Made by a program: the position numbers and the translations under genes. Of a stretch of DNA of 64,000 bases, positions 21,712 through 31,421 are shown one piece after another. Positions within the stretch are counted from its first letter, which is position 1; every line of letters starts with the position of its first letter. Source of the stretch: Methanosarcina flavescens (GTDB lineage Archaea; Halobacteriota; Methanosarcinia; Methanosarcinales; Methanosarcinaceae); the NCBI RefSeq assembly GCF_001304615.2, contig NZ_CP032683.1, forward strand, positions 2,418,001 through 2,482,000, in the 5' to 3' direction. Below the pieces are notes generated by a model. That model saw only the letters and a program-made list of their open reading frames with translations. It searched no databases and was not told the DNA's origin.

Positions 21712-21773
21712 ACTATTTATTTATTATCAAACTTTATTATTTAAATTATAAAGTTTGATAATAAATAAATAGT
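21712..21773. repeat. Perfect 26-bp inverted repeat
   Basis: Arm 21712-21737 is the exact reverse complement of 21748-21773, with a 10-bp A/T loop. It could form a cruciform or, in RNA, a very strong A-U hairpin. It may end the hypE transcript or be the remains of a small mobile element. Confidence 0.95.
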
Positions 21774-21840
21774 ATGATAAAATCCGGGAAGAGGCAAAAC
21801 TAAATGCAGATAAAATTGGACCCAAAATAAAATTAAAAAG

Positions 21841-21892
21841 AAATAGAAAAAAGAAATAGAAAAAAGAAATAGAAAAAAGAAATAGAAAAAAA
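21841..21892. repeat. 13-bp tandem repeat, four copies
   Basis: AAATAGAAAAAAG is repeated four times in a row (21841-21853, 21854-21866, 21867-21879, 21880-21892). On the minus strand it reads as four T-runs just past the hypE stop codon, which could act as an efficient archaeal terminator. Confidence 0.9.
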
Positions 21893-21948
21893 AGTAAAAC
21901 TGGAGGAAAAGTAAAATCAAAAAGATTTACTCCTCTATTACTCAGTCT

Positions 21949-22995
21949 TTAGCACACTCTTGGAATCGGGTCTCCAGCAGGTATATCGACATAACGCATG
22001 CCGCCAAAGCGGTTTCTCAGGATTACTTCACCTTTATTGTCTGGAGTAACCTCTCCTATAACAGCCGCATCCCTGCCGTATGGGTGCTGTCTTAAGATTG
22101 AAAGCACTTCTTCTTCAAAACCGGATCTTACTCCGATGACTGCCTTTCCTTCGTTTGCAACCTCAAGGGGATCAAGGCCCAGCATCTCACAGGCTGCGGA
22201 AACGGCTGGCTTGAAAGGAATCCAGTCTTCTTCAATAAGAATCCCTGTTCCTGACTTTTCTGCCATCTCGTTCAGGGCGTTTGCAAGACCTCCGCGTGTC
22301 GGGTCTTTCATTGCTGTAATGACAGGTTTCCCATCGAGAGTTTTGAGTTTAAGGAGAGGCTCTATTAGCTTCCAGAGCGGGGCTGAGTCCGAGACCAGGT
22401 CAGTATCAAAATCAAAACCTTCCCTGTGAGCCATAAGTGAGATACCGTGGTCGCCAATAGTGCCTGTGACCAGGATTTTATCTCCCACCTGAAGCCCTGA
22501 GTCCCTGACCGGGCTATCCGTAATTCCTAGCCCTGCCGTGTTCAGGATAATTGAATCAAGTGCGGCTTTCTCCACGGTTTTCGTATCACCTGTTATTATG
22601 GGCACTCCAGCTTCTGCAGCCGTTTCGTCCATTGTCTTGATTATTTCCTCAAACTCAGTGAGTGGAAAACCTTCAGGGACTACGACCGCACAGGTAAGAG
22701 CAAGCGGCTTTGCTCCCATAACTGTGAGGTCATTGATAGTGCCTGCAACTGCAAGCCTTCCTATATTGGTATTCGGGAAAAAGGCAGGTGTTATCACGTG
22801 GCTGTCAGTGGTCAGTACGAGTTCGCATCCCGTGTCTAGACCTTCAAGCCTGACGGTGGAACCGTCATCAAGACATTCAAGCCCTATCGAGCCTGCACTT
22901 TTATTGTGAAAATTTTTAAGAATTATTTCTCCTATAAGTGCCTGCATGACCTCTCCACCTGCACCGTGTTCAAGAGAAATAGTATTGGATTTCAT
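21949..22995 (-). CDS. hypE: Hydrogenase maturation protein HypE
   Basis: 348 residues. HypE accepts a carbamoyl group from HypF on its C-terminal cysteine and dehydrates it with ATP to a thiocyanate, the source of the CN ligands of [NiFe] centres. Seen: the PurM/AIR-synthase-type N-terminus (LEHGAGGEVMQALIGEII), TGDTKTVEK, and the hallmark C-terminus PIPRVC ending in Cys348. It is the last gene of the hypCDABE cluster, 143 bp after hypB; hypF is not in the window. Confidence 0.96.
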   Translation of the reverse strand: MKSNTISLEHGAGGEVMQALIGEIILKNFHNKSAGSIGLECLDDGSTVRLEGLDTGCELVLTTDSHVITPAFFPNTNIGRLAVAGTINDLTVMGAKPLALTCAVVVPEGFPLTEFEEIIKTMDETAAEAGVPIITGDTKTVEKAALDSIILNTAGLGITDSPVRDSGLQVGDKILVTGTIGDHGISLMAHREGFDFDTDLVSDSAPLWKLIEPLLKLKTLDGKPVITAMKDPTRGGLANALNEMAEKSGTGILIEEDWIPFKPAVSAACEMLGLDPLEVANEGKAVIGVRSGFEEEVLSILRQHPYGRDAAVIGEVTPDNKGEVILRNRFGGMRYVDIPAGDPIPRVC

Positions 22996-23138
22996 ATGGG
23001 TCTCCTTTTAACTCCTCTGGGTCTTCTCAATCCGATTTAACTTTTTTGTATTCATGGTTTTATCTTAATCTCTTAACCTGGTTTCTGTTTTAATTTTCCT
23101 TGACCGGCTTCTACCTTATATTCCTTTTAACAGGTTTG

Positions 23139-23816
23139 TTATTTCTTCTGAGTTTCTTTAACTCCATGCTCAATAAAGTCAATCCAGGTTTCCAGGCTTT
23201 CCCAGTCATGCTTCGAGGTTAGGAGAACTGGCACATTCGGGTTCAAGGAAAGGATGTCTTCTCGCATTTTCTCGGCATCGACATCAACCGCATGGGCAAT
23301 GTCAACTTTATTTATGATCGCAAGCTCTGCGGTCTTAAAAATCATTGGGTGCTTGAGGATAATGTCGTCTCCCTCGGTCACGCTCACAACTACAACCCTC
23401 AGGTGCTCTCCCAGTTTGAAGTCCACGGGGCAGATCAGGTTGCCTACGTTTTCAATTAGCAGGAGATCTGTGTTATCGAGGTCGATTTTATCCAGGGCTT
23501 TTTCCACCAGCTTTGCATCCAGGTGGCATTCTTTTCCGGTATTTACAGGGATAGTGGGGACATCAAGTTTCCTGAAACGGGAGGAATCCATCTCTGCTAT
23601 TACGTCCCCTGCAATTACAGCTACTCTATACTTTTCTTTGAGATGACTGATTGCCTCCTCAATAAGAGTGGTCTTTCCTGAGCCGATAGCTCCCATAACA
23701 TTTACTGAAAAAATCTTATGCTTGTTAAGTTTCTTTCTATTTTTTTCAGCAACTTTGTCATTTGCTTTGTAGACATCATGTCCCATATGGATTACATGCA
23801 TTAACATAAACATCAC
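23139..23816 (-). CDS. hypB: Hydrogenase nickel-insertion GTPase HypB
   Basis: 225 residues. GTPase that works with HypA to load nickel into the large subunit. The P-loop GAIGSGKTTLIEEAI, the switch region with the CHLDAKLVEKAL Cys-His pair that binds metal at the dimer interface, and the NKVDIA specificity motif are all visible. There is no long His-rich N-terminus. The start is uncertain: GTG 23816 begins a run of ATGs, and the family N-terminus (MHVIHMGHDVYKAND) would begin at 23801. The GTG lies 9 bp after hypA. Confidence 0.93.
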   Translation of the reverse strand: MMFMLMHVIHMGHDVYKANDKVAEKNRKKLNKHKIFSVNVMGAIGSGKTTLIEEAISHLKEKYRVAVIAGDVIAEMDSSRFRKLDVPTIPVNTGKECHLDAKLVEKALDKIDLDNTDLLLIENVGNLICPVDFKLGEHLRVVVVSVTEGDDIILKHPMIFKTAELAIINKVDIAHAVDVDAEKMREDILSLNPNVPVLLTSKHDWESLETWIDFIEHGVKETQKK

Positions 23817-23825
23817 TTGGGGGAA

Positions 23826-24248
23826 TTACTTATTATTACTATCTGCGGTTCGATCTTCTTCGGTTTCGATTTCGATGCTTTTGATTATAAGTTCTCTGCC
23901 GCCTTTAATATTTGCCTGTTTTCCACAGATAGGGCAATCCATAGCTGCCACATAAGCAAGAAGTTCGCTTCTAAGTGCACTGCTCTCCCGTATCTGTCTT
24001 TCGTCTATATCTCCCTCATACCCGCACTCGCACTCAAGGGTAGGCGCCACCATTTCTACAACAAAATCCGCATTTTCTGCAATGCTTCCCTCTGCAAGGA
24101 CATTGAAACAGAAGTTGAGCTGTTCGGGATTCGTATGACTCAACCTTCCCATTTGGAGAGTTAATTTCTTAACTTCTGTAGCTCCGTTGGCATTAGCAGT
24201 ACTGATTACCTGATCAAAAATCTCACAGGCTATAGAAAATTCATGCAA
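23826..24248 (-). CDS. hypA: Hydrogenase nickel chaperone HypA
   Basis: 140 residues. The chosen start is a TTG at 24248 which overlaps the hypD stop and has GGAGGT nine bases upstream; it gives the invariant MHEFSIA N-terminus, in which Met1 and His2 bind nickel. The zinc site is formed by ECECGYEG and CPICGK. The frame extends upstream to 24503, but that part is a shadow of hypD. It delivers Ni to the Vht large subunit together with HypB. Confidence 0.92.
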   Translation of the reverse strand: MHEFSIACEIFDQVISTANANGATEVKKLTLQMGRLSHTNPEQLNFCFNVLAEGSIAENADFVVEMVAPTLECECGYEGDIDERQIRESSALRSELLAYVAAMDCPICGKQANIKGGRELIIKSIEIETEEDRTADSNNK

Positions 24249-25359
24249 GATTGCTACCTCCTTCTCTGGAGTATCTGAACCAGTTGTAGCACATGCCTTC
24301 CTGGCTGACCATACATGGGCCTGCTGGACTTTTCGGGGAACAGTCTTTCCTGAAGTTCGGACATTGAGAAGGCTTTGCTTTTCCTGTAAGGATAGCTGCA
24401 CAGATACAGCGTTTCTTATTCTTTTTCCCAACTTTCTTTTGGACTTCTTCAAGAGCAGATGCATACAGGTCTTCGTGCTTCTTTGCAGCGTCTTTTTCCT
24501 CAAACTCTTTCCTTAACACAAGTCCTGAATTTTCTATTTTTCCTATACCTCGCCACTCCGAATCCGAAGTTTCGAATACCTTTTCCATCATTTTCAGGGC
24601 AATCTGGTTTCCTTCAGGTTTCACAGCTCTGGGGTAACCGTTGTTTACCCTTGAGCTGCCCTCCTCTACCTGCGCCTGCAGCAGGCTTATACCAAGGAGG
24701 ATGTCTCCTGCCTCAAATCCACTAACGACGACAGGAAAACCCTTTTCTGCGAGCGGCTCAAAAGGTTTTGTGCCTATTATAGTTGCCACATGCCCTGGAG
24801 CTATAAATGCATCAACATTTGCATCCCTGGCAAGGAGTTCGATTGCAGGAGGAGTTTGCTTCTGGGAGGTAAGAAGGCTGAAGTTCTCAGGAGTCTTTCT
24901 TAAGAGGGCAGCCGCATTTGCAGGAACTGTGGTCTCAAAGCCTATTCCAAAAAAAACTACCTCAAGTTCTGGCTTTTTCTCTGCAAGGGCAACTGCATCG
25001 TCAATGCTATAGACCATCCTCACATCTGCCCCTTCAGACTTTGCATCCAGCAAGCTTTCGGCCGAACCGGGAACTCGCATCATATCTCCGAAGGTGATAA
25101 CAGTTGCTCCGCTTTTCGCAAGGGCGATTGCAATATTTATATCCTCTTCAGGAGTAACACAGACAGGACATCCGGGACCACTTATTACCTCGATATTATC
25201 TGGAAGGACATTCCTTAACCCGTATTTTGCTATGGTCCTCTCGTGCGTTCCGCAGACATGCATTATGCGAAGCGGTGTTTTTGAGCCCCTGATTCTCTCC
25301 AATAGCTTTTTCTCAAACTCAGGAATGTCTGGCTTTGAAGAAGAATTCCCGTTTTCCAT
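24241..25359 (-). CDS. hypD: Hydrogenase maturation protein HypD
   Basis: 372 residues. HypD, with HypC, is the scaffold on which Fe(CN)2CO is built. Seen: HVCGTHERTI with the catalytic cysteine, GPGCPVCVTP, IGFETT, PGHVATIIG, and a C-terminal cysteine-rich part (CICAAILTGKAKPSQCPNF..DCSPKSPAGPCMVSQEGMCYNW) binding a [4Fe-4S] cluster. It overlaps hypA by 8 bp and lies 18 bp after hypC. Confidence 0.97.
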   Translation of the reverse strand: MENGNSSSKPDIPEFEKKLLERIRGSKTPLRIMHVCGTHERTIAKYGLRNVLPDNIEVISGPGCPVCVTPEEDINIAIALAKSGATVITFGDMMRVPGSAESLLDAKSEGADVRMVYSIDDAVALAEKKPELEVVFFGIGFETTVPANAAALLRKTPENFSLLTSQKQTPPAIELLARDANVDAFIAPGHVATIIGTKPFEPLAEKGFPVVVSGFEAGDILLGISLLQAQVEEGSSRVNNGYPRAVKPEGNQIALKMMEKVFETSDSEWRGIGKIENSGLVLRKEFEEKDAAKKHEDLYASALEEVQKKVGKKNKKRCICAAILTGKAKPSQCPNFRKDCSPKSPAGPCMVSQEGMCYNWFRYSREGGSNLA

Positions 25360-25377
25360 TTTATCAGCATCCGTTTT

Positions 25378-25638
25378 TCAGGGGGATTCACTTTCTAAGG
25401 TGTCGATTTCTTCAAGCCCTGCAATCTGTTTGAGAAGGCGCATTGTTTCTTCACTTTCTTCTTCGGAGATTTCCGCAATTGCATATCCCACATGGACAAG
25501 GACATGCTTTCCGATTATGGACTCACTGGCACCTCCCAGCAAATTCATATTTACGTTTCTGCGAACCCCGCCCATATCGACAGTTGCAGTGCTTTCATCT
25601 ACGACAGACACTATTTTTCCAGGAATAGCTATACACAT
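25378..25638 (-). CDS. hypC: Hydrogenase maturation chaperone HypC
   Basis: 86 residues. It starts MCIAIPGKIVSV; Cys2 is the residue that carries the Fe(CN)2CO group and docks to the large subunit. The LLGGASESIIGKHVLVHVGYAI segment is the typical beta-barrel part. First gene of the hypCDABE operon, transcribed away from vhtGACD. Confidence 0.96.
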   Translation of the reverse strand: MCIAIPGKIVSVVDESTATVDMGGVRRNVNMNLLGGASESIIGKHVLVHVGYAIAEISEEESEETMRLLKQIAGLEEIDTLESESP

Positions 25639-26855
25639 GTTACCTCGAAATATTTTCTTTCAAAATTCTATTAGTTTATGGTAATTATTTTTTTCATGAT
25701 ATAAATTCCTGTATCAGGATGATATAAATTCCTGTATCAGTATATTTATAGGAATTATTTTACAGGAGATATATATTTGTATGGTATATATATTTACAGG
25801 TTTTAACCGGGCAAAAACCTATCCAGTTTACTTCCTTAATTGGTTAAATAGCCCGCATCCCCATCTCCTTTTTTACTTCTAGAGTGCTGCTTTTAACCAC
25901 AGGTTTTTCCTTTCTTCACTTGCCGCAAATAGAAGAACGGAGGTTTCACAAACAGGAGCTGAATTCTACGTTTTAAATATGTATATTATCGAAAATTGTT
26001 TATTAAAATTCTATGGTTCTATATTATATTCTTTTTGCTTTTTCACTTCACTTGTATAATTTAAAGATGTTTTTGCCCTACTATTGAATTTGTTTTAGAA
26101 GGTTTCTTGAGAAAAGTCCTAAAATTACTTTATCTGAGCATGAATTCCATAGGTTTTAAATTGTATGAATAATTCGAACTTGAGTATTATCTCTTCTTTA
26201 ACTTCATGCAATATGATAAACTTTTTTAGCACTTTTTAATCCTAGTTTTTCCTTAAAAACCTTTTTCAGAGTACTAAAGGTTATAATAACAAGAATAACT
26301 ATAGGAAATCCGAAATTAAATCTCTACCTCAACAGGATTAGCAGAGATACCACGAATTCATGTAGTGGCACCTCAGTCCCGATTGAGATGATTCAGGTAT
26401 TAAACATTCCCTGCAAATAAAATAGCTTTTCCTTTGCCTTTTAAAATCTTTCTGCACTTTACCCTGTTTTTATGCGTTTTGTCATAATACACGCAAATTT
26501 CTAAGTATGAATTACTATCTCATTGGTAACTTTTAACTTTTGCAATTAAGTTTATTCTTTTGAATCTCTTTTCTTTTTCAAAATGATTTAATTCCACTTA
26601 TTTGTACTACATTGCCGATTATTGCACATTAGATTTCTTACTCATTTAGAAAGCTCATTATACTTGTTGCTGAATTATAAGTTTGCAATGCAACCAATTA
26701 ATATAATTATCGTATCGTGTAAAAAACCTTAAATACTATTCCCTCATTGAAAACATTAACCGTAAATTTATGTATATATTTATATAATTACGATGGATAA
26801 TTATTCGAAATTTTCTTCGTAGGTATAATTTGGGTAAAATCAAGATGTGGTAGAG
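25639..26855. other. 1.2-kb divergent regulatory region between hypC and vhtG
   Basis: No gene supported on either strand. The hypC side has a 23-bp direct repeat. The vhtG side has A/T-rich TATA candidates at 26700-26800 (AATACTATTCC, TATATATTTATATAA at 26772-26786), which would give a leader near 50 nt. The length is unusual for a methanogen operon pair and could hold long leaders, regulatory RNA or binding sites. Confidence 0.55.
25697..25740. repeat. 23-bp direct repeat upstream of hypC
   Basis: TGATATAAATTCCTGTATCAGG-type unit at 25697-25719 and again at 25720-25740, identical over 21 bp. Each unit contains an imperfect dyad (TGATA...TATCA). About 60-100 bp before the hypC start, it is a possible regulator site or TATA duplication. 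Confidence 0.8.
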
Positions 26856-28001
26856 ATGAGTACTGGAATAAAAAATCTTGTCCGTACACTGGACAGTGTG
26901 GACTTCTTAAAAATGGACCGCCGCACTTTCATGAAAGCAGTAGGTGTAATGGGAGCATCTGCGTTCCTGGGCACCTACAAGACTGAGATTGTAAATGCGC
27001 TTGAATTTGCAGAGACCAAGCTTATCTGGATGCATGGTTCAGAATGCACAGGCTGTTCCATATCGCTCTTAAATGCAGGCAATCCTGACCTTGTACAGGC
27101 ACTACAAAAGCTCAATGTCAATCTTGTTTTCCATGAGACTATTTGTGCACAGCAGGGAATCTGGAATGATGGTAAGCTTGTAAACAATGCCGAATTTAAC
27201 TCTGAAATACTCCTCGAGGAAACTTATAAGGAAGGCAATTATATCCTGGTCGTTGAAGGCTCAATTCCGAATGGTCCGAACGGTACAGGACGCTACCTGG
27301 TCATTGGAAACAAGCCTTTCAAAGAATCTCTTGCAGAAGCTGCAAAGAACGCAACTGCTATCGTCGCAGTAGGCACATGTGCTTCATATGGAGGAATCAC
27401 CTCTGCAGATAGCGATGTTGCCGAGGACACAGACTATAGAGGAGTTGCTTTCTCAAAGACTAACAAAAATGGAGGTATGCTTCAGGAGCTTGGAATCGAT
27501 AAGCCGGTAATTAATATCCCTGGTTGCCCTGCTCATCCCGACTGGGTTCTTCTTACCCTTGGAGCGATGATTCTCGAAAAGATTAAACTTGAAGACATTC
27601 CATCAATTGTGGATGATTACGGTAGGCCGAAGGTCTTCTATCCCCCAGACCACACAGTGCATGAAAACTGCCCACGCCGCGGGTACTATGACCGTGGAGA
27701 ATTCGATGAAGAAGTAGGAGGAGAAAAGTGCCTGTGGAAATTAGGATGTAAGGCTCCTTATTCTCACGCAGACTGCGGGATTCGCAGATGGAATGGTTCA
27801 GTAAGCATGTGTACCCAGGCAGGCGGCCCTTGTATTGCCTGTGTAGAACCTGGATGGCCAGACATTGCAAGGCCACTGTTTGTTGAGCGTGAAGATGTGG
27901 GAATTGTCGGAGCAAACATTGATACGGTAGCCAAGGTTGCAGTAGGAGCAGCTGCAGTTGTTGCAGGTGTGCATGCTGTAAGGAGAATGAAAGGAGAGTG
28001 A
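26856..28001 (+). CDS. vhtG: Methanophenazine-reducing hydrogenase, small subunit VhtG
   Basis: 381 residues. It transfers electrons from the [NiFe] centre through three Fe-S clusters to VhtC. The Tat signal has DRRTFMKAVG (twin Arg 22-23), indicating export of the folded dimer to the outer face of the membrane. The proximal cluster begins with C64-x2-C67 (GSECTGCS). Also seen: VGTCASYGG, GCPAHPDW, HENCPRRGYYDRGEF, KCLWKLGC and the medial cluster CTQAGGPCIAC. The C-terminus has a hydrophobic anchor (VGAAAVVAGVHAV). ATG at 26856 is used; a GTG three codons earlier is possible. First gene of vhtGACD. Confidence 0.96.
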   Translation: MSTGIKNLVRTLDSVDFLKMDRRTFMKAVGVMGASAFLGTYKTEIVNALEFAETKLIWMHGSECTGCSISLLNAGNPDLVQALQKLNVNLVFHETICAQQGIWNDGKLVNNAEFNSEILLEETYKEGNYILVVEGSIPNGPNGTGRYLVIGNKPFKESLAEAAKNATAIVAVGTCASYGGITSADSDVAEDTDYRGVAFSKTNKNGGMLQELGIDKPVINIPGCPAHPDWVLLTLGAMILEKIKLEDIPSIVDDYGRPKVFYPPDHTVHENCPRRGYYDRGEFDEEVGGEKCLWKLGCKAPYSHADCGIRRWNGSVSMCTQAGGPCIACVEPGWPDIARPLFVEREDVGIVGANIDTVAKVAVGAAAVVAGVHAVRRMKGE

Positions 28002-28008
28002 GTGAAAA

Positions 28009-29784
28009 ATGGTAAATGTTACAGTTGATCCCTTAACCAGAATTGAAGGCCACCAGCGCGTATCTACTGAAGTAGATGCTAATGGTGTCATAACTGATGC
28101 CCAGTCATCTTCCCTTATATTCAGAGGTTTTGAGCGCATTTTGCAGAAACAGGACCCAAGAGACGCAGCCTTTCTTACCCAGAGAATTTGTGGTGTCTGT
28201 CCTATTTCTCATGGAATAACAGCCACAAACGCCCTCGACGACCTTTATGGCGTCGCTGAACATGTTCCTAAAGATGCTCTTGTAATGAGGAACATACTCC
28301 AGGGACTGAACATGATTGCAAGCCATGCAACCCATATCTATGTGCTCTGGGGCCCTGACCTCTCAAACCCAGCGTACAGAGATGTTCTTACAACTCTGGG
28401 AGACACTGGAAACGCAGTCTGGAAAGAAATGGTTGGAAGGTTTGCCCCAATTAGCTACAAGATAGATGGCACGGCTGTACCTGCGGGAAGTTCATATCTG
28501 GCAGCAATTCCTGAAAAGAAGCGTCTTCATGAGGCTATTGCACTTATTGCCGGTAGAATGCCTGGCCCTGCATCCCTTTATCCAGGTGGATATACCTACC
28601 CGGCTACTGTTGCAGATATAACCAAACTTTCCACCTACTATCTGGAGGTCATGGACTTCGTATCCAAGCATACTCTGAGAGTTCCATTCGATACCTGGAT
28701 AGAAAATACCTATAAGGCAAGCTCTCCTCAGAAAGCAGTAAGCTTTGTTACTGAACATCTCCAGGGTCTTGTTGACAAATCAACTACATCCAATGATTTC
28801 TCCAAAGAGGCAGGTTGGGGAGACGTGGAATTTTATGCAGCTTTTGGTTCCGAACTTGTAGGAGAAACACTCCTTGGCCTTCCAGCAAGCCTTAAACTTG
28901 ATACAATCGGTGGGTACAAGGATCCCTCAAAGATCTGCTTTGTTTCATATGGTGGATATTACAAGCCCAAAGACGGATACGACCCGAGGAGCCCGGCAGG
29001 AGACCGTATTTTCACCTCAGGTGTGGTATCAGGTAATCTCGAATACCTGAAATTTGATCCAGACAAGATTACGGAGAGTACTGCTCACTCCTTCTACGAT
29101 AATAGTAATAACGACCTCCCACCATTAAAAGGCGAAACCGTTCCGTTTACGGATCCAGATAAAATCGTCTACACAGGAGGCTCGGATAGCCAGTACAGCT
29201 GGGATAAGGCTCCGAGATACGACGGAATTCCAGGTGAAGTCGGGCCTCTTGCACGCATGCTGAATATAAAAGAGCCGCTTGTAACCGGTCTGGCTCAGGC
29301 CTTGGCTGAGAACGGCTACTCTCCAGCTAATGTATACACCAGAATGCTGGCTCGTATGCAGGAAGTTGCAGTTCTCGCATATGAACTTCTCAACTGGGTA
29401 ACAGTTGACTATGAGCCAGGAGGAAAGATCTCCGTGCCTGTAGACCTTAATGCAGCTAAGAATAACCAGGGAATGGGCTTATGGGAAGCACCTCGTGGAG
29501 CTCTCGGACACTGGGTCTCTGCTGGAAGCGATGGAAAGGTCACTAACTATCAGTGTATAGTTCCGGGTACCTGGTTAATGTCCCCAAGAGACAGCAAAGG
29601 CATACCTGGCCCGCTTGAACAGTCCCTCATTGGTTCAAAAATTAACCCCGTCGGAGATGTCGATTATACCAATCCAATTGGTATCTACCATATGGGCAGA
29701 TCCTATGATCCTTGCATCTCATGTGCAGTCCACACCATTGACCTGACTGGGAAGCGTGCTCCAAATACTCTAAGAATACTTTAA
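28009..29784 (+). CDS. vhtA: Methanophenazine-reducing hydrogenase, large subunit VhtA
   Basis: 591 residues. It carries the [NiFe] active site that oxidises H2 (or forms it). The four ligand cysteines are C61 and C64 in [10 protein letters not shown] and C569 and C572 in DPCISCAVH. His575 marks the processing site; the last 16 residues ([16 protein letters not shown]) are expected to be removed by VhtD after Ni insertion. RIEGHQR near the start is also typical. It lies 7 bp after vhtG; the AGTGAGTGAAAA upstream is a weak ribosome binding site. Confidence 0.97.
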   Translation: MVNVTVDPLTRIEGHQRVSTEVDANGVITDAQSSSLIFRGFERILQKQDPRDAAFLTQRICGVCPISHGITATNALDDLYGVAEHVPKDALVMRNILQGLNMIASHATHIYVLWGPDLSNPAYRDVLTTLGDTGNAVWKEMVGRFAPISYKIDGTAVPAGSSYLAAIPEKKRLHEAIALIAGRMPGPASLYPGGYTYPATVADITKLSTYYLEVMDFVSKHTLRVPFDTWIENTYKASSPQKAVSFVTEHLQGLVDKSTTSNDFSKEAGWGDVEFYAAFGSELVGETLLGLPASLKLDTIGGYKDPSKICFVSYGGYYKPKDGYDPRSPAGDRIFTSGVVSGNLEYLKFDPDKITESTAHSFYDNSNNDLPPLKGETVPFTDPDKIVYTGGSDSQYSWDKAPRYDGIPGEVGPLARMLNIKEPLVTGLAQALAENGYSPANVYTRMLARMQEVAVLAYELLNWVTVDYEPGGKISVPVDLNAAKNNQGMGLWEAPRGALGHWVSAGSDGKVTNYQCIVPGTWLMSPRDSKGIPGPLEQSLIGSKINPVGDVDYTNPIGIYHMGRSYDPCISCAVHTIDLTGKRAPNTLRIL

Positions 29785-29808
29785 GTATATACAAGGAGAT
29801 GACCCACA

Positions 29809-30591
29809 ATGAAATCTAATAACAACCGGTCAATGGTTGTTGAGCGCTATACAATAACTGACAGGATAGCTCATACTGTCCATGCTATTGCGATGATAGT
29901 GCTCATCATTACCGGGTTAAAGATCTATACGGGATGGGACTTTATGAGTTTCAGTACTGCCCGTGCCCTTCACATGATAATGGTTCCGTTCCTGCTTGCA
30001 GTGAACTGGATCCTTATCCCATACAATATTTTTTCCGAAGGTCGTGGAGTATTCGGAAAGATCTCGCATTTTACGGATCACTATATTTTTGGTCCTAAGG
30101 ATGCAGTGCGCCTGGGTGGTATAATTAAAAACTTCTTCAGGAAGGGCAGGTATCCTGCCTATTCCATCTATGATGAAGAAAAAGGTCACTACGAGACCAA
30201 ACTTCATCCCGTAATGAAGATCCTGATTGTATTTGAGGGTACAGCAATCTTCCTGATTGCGGTTTCAGGCATTGTACTGTATAAGCTTGACTGGTCAGTC
30301 TTCGGGCTGCCAATAGGGTCATGGATTCTTTCGATCGGAAACTTAATTGCGCCTTACTTCGATTTGACTGCTATTCAATTCTACAGAATACTTCACCTGG
30401 CGTTGACTTACTGGTTTATCTTTGAACTGGTAGTGCATGTGGGTATTCTGGAGTTTGACCCTAATGTCTGGAAGTACTATAAAGCTATCTTCTGGTCAGG
30501 AAAAGAAGATTTCTCAGACCCTCACTACTCAGAGTACATAGAGAAATATTCAAGGTTTGATGCCAAGGAAAAAAAGCACTCAAAACACTGA
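29809..30591 (+). CDS. vhtC: Hydrogenase cytochrome b subunit VhtC
   Basis: 260 residues, a b-type cytochrome that passes electrons from VhtG to methanophenazine in the membrane. Membrane segments lie near residues 20-38, 55-72, 135-160 and 185-215. Candidate haem-ligand histidines are H22 and H25 ([11 protein letters not shown]), H55 (ARALHMI), and those in [21 protein letters not shown] cytoplasmic tail follows ([21 protein letters not shown]). It is 24 bp after vhtA with AAGGAGATG upstream. Confidence 0.95.
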   Translation: MKSNNNRSMVVERYTITDRIAHTVHAIAMIVLIITGLKIYTGWDFMSFSTARALHMIMVPFLLAVNWILIPYNIFSEGRGVFGKISHFTDHYIFGPKDAVRLGGIIKNFFRKGRYPAYSIYDEEKGHYETKLHPVMKILIVFEGTAIFLIAVSGIVLYKLDWSVFGLPIGSWILSIGNLIAPYFDLTAIQFYRILHLALTYWFIFELVVHVGILEFDPNVWKYYKAIFWSGKEDFSDPHYSEYIEKYSRFDAKEKKHSKH

Positions 30592-30674
30592 AAATTGCTA
30601 AAGAAAAACCTTAACTGGAGAAGGTAATATAGGCATATTCGAAAAACCTGTACACCTTTTAATTAAGTGAGAAT

Positions 30675-31160
30675 ATGTCTATATTACATGCTCCAGTCCG
30701 CATCCTGGGATGCGGAAGTCCATTAATGGGAAATGACGGTATTGGTCTCAAAGTGATTGAGGCCCTTCACAAAACCGAACTTAAAGACCTCAAAGACCTT
30801 GATATCGAGGATGCAGGTGTCTGCGGACTTGATCTCTTAAACCTGCTCGAAGGTGCCAGGAAAGTCATTATAGTGGATGCAATTCTGGCAGACAGCCCTC
30901 CTGGTACAGTACACCGTATAGAAGGAAAGGACTTACTGGATGGTACCGAGCCTCACCCTCTGGTTTCGATGCATGACCTTACAATTACTGATGTATTGAA
31001 AATAGGAGAACAGGTCCAATCGCTTCCGGAAGTCGTAGCTATTGGAATTGAGATAGGTTCTCCCGTTACTGAGATTACACAGGAGATAAGCCCCAATGTG
31101 CTTAATGGCGTGGATAAGGCCATACTGCTTATCAAAGAAGAAGTCTATTCCTCGCTTTAA
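30675..31160 (+). CDS. vhtD: Hydrogenase maturation endopeptidase VhtD
   Basis: 161 residues, HybD/HycI/HyaD-type protease that cleaves the large-subunit C-terminus after nickel is in place. Likely nickel-binding residues are in GCGSPLMGNDGIG (Asp), VIIVDAI (Asp) and VSMHDLTITDV (His). It is 83 bp after vhtC and ends the operon. The second hydrogenase set in this window has no such gene, so VhtD may serve both. Confidence 0.93.
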   Translation: MSILHAPVRILGCGSPLMGNDGIGLKVIEALHKTELKDLKDLDIEDAGVCGLDLLNLLEGARKVIIVDAILADSPPGTVHRIEGKDLLDGTEPHPLVSMHDLTITDVLKIGEQVQSLPEVVAIGIEIGSPVTEITQEISPNVLNGVDKAILLIKEEVYSSL

Positions 31161-31421
31161 TCTTGTTTTTGTTAACTTACTTTGATTCAGGTCTTGTTTT
31201 AGGTTTTCTGCTTGATGATACTGAACAAAGCTTTAACAGGATGAATATAGCCCTTAAAGAGCGCGTTGAGCAAGCAGACCGAGCAGTTCTGAACCCTGCA
31301 TGCAAATAAGTTAAACTTAAAATTTTGCTGGATAAAACGGCTATTTTAAGAATCTGCCTGAAGGGAATATGCAAATTTTAGTTCCCTTCAGGGTTAATGC
31401 ACTCTCTTTTCCCTTTACGGA

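Larger units (their letters stand above)
21601..21948. other. Intergenic region between hypE and the CamH-like gene
   Basis: No gene. It holds the perfect 26-bp palindrome and the 13-bp A-rich tandem repeat described separately. Both lie where transcripts of hypE would end and the CamH-like gene would begin. Confidence 0.6.

Noticed and set aside
31177-31374. 65-codon minus frame after vhtD
   Set aside because: No ribosome binding site or domain. A plus-strand stretch there (NRMNIALKERVEQADRAV) also looks protein-like but has no usable start.
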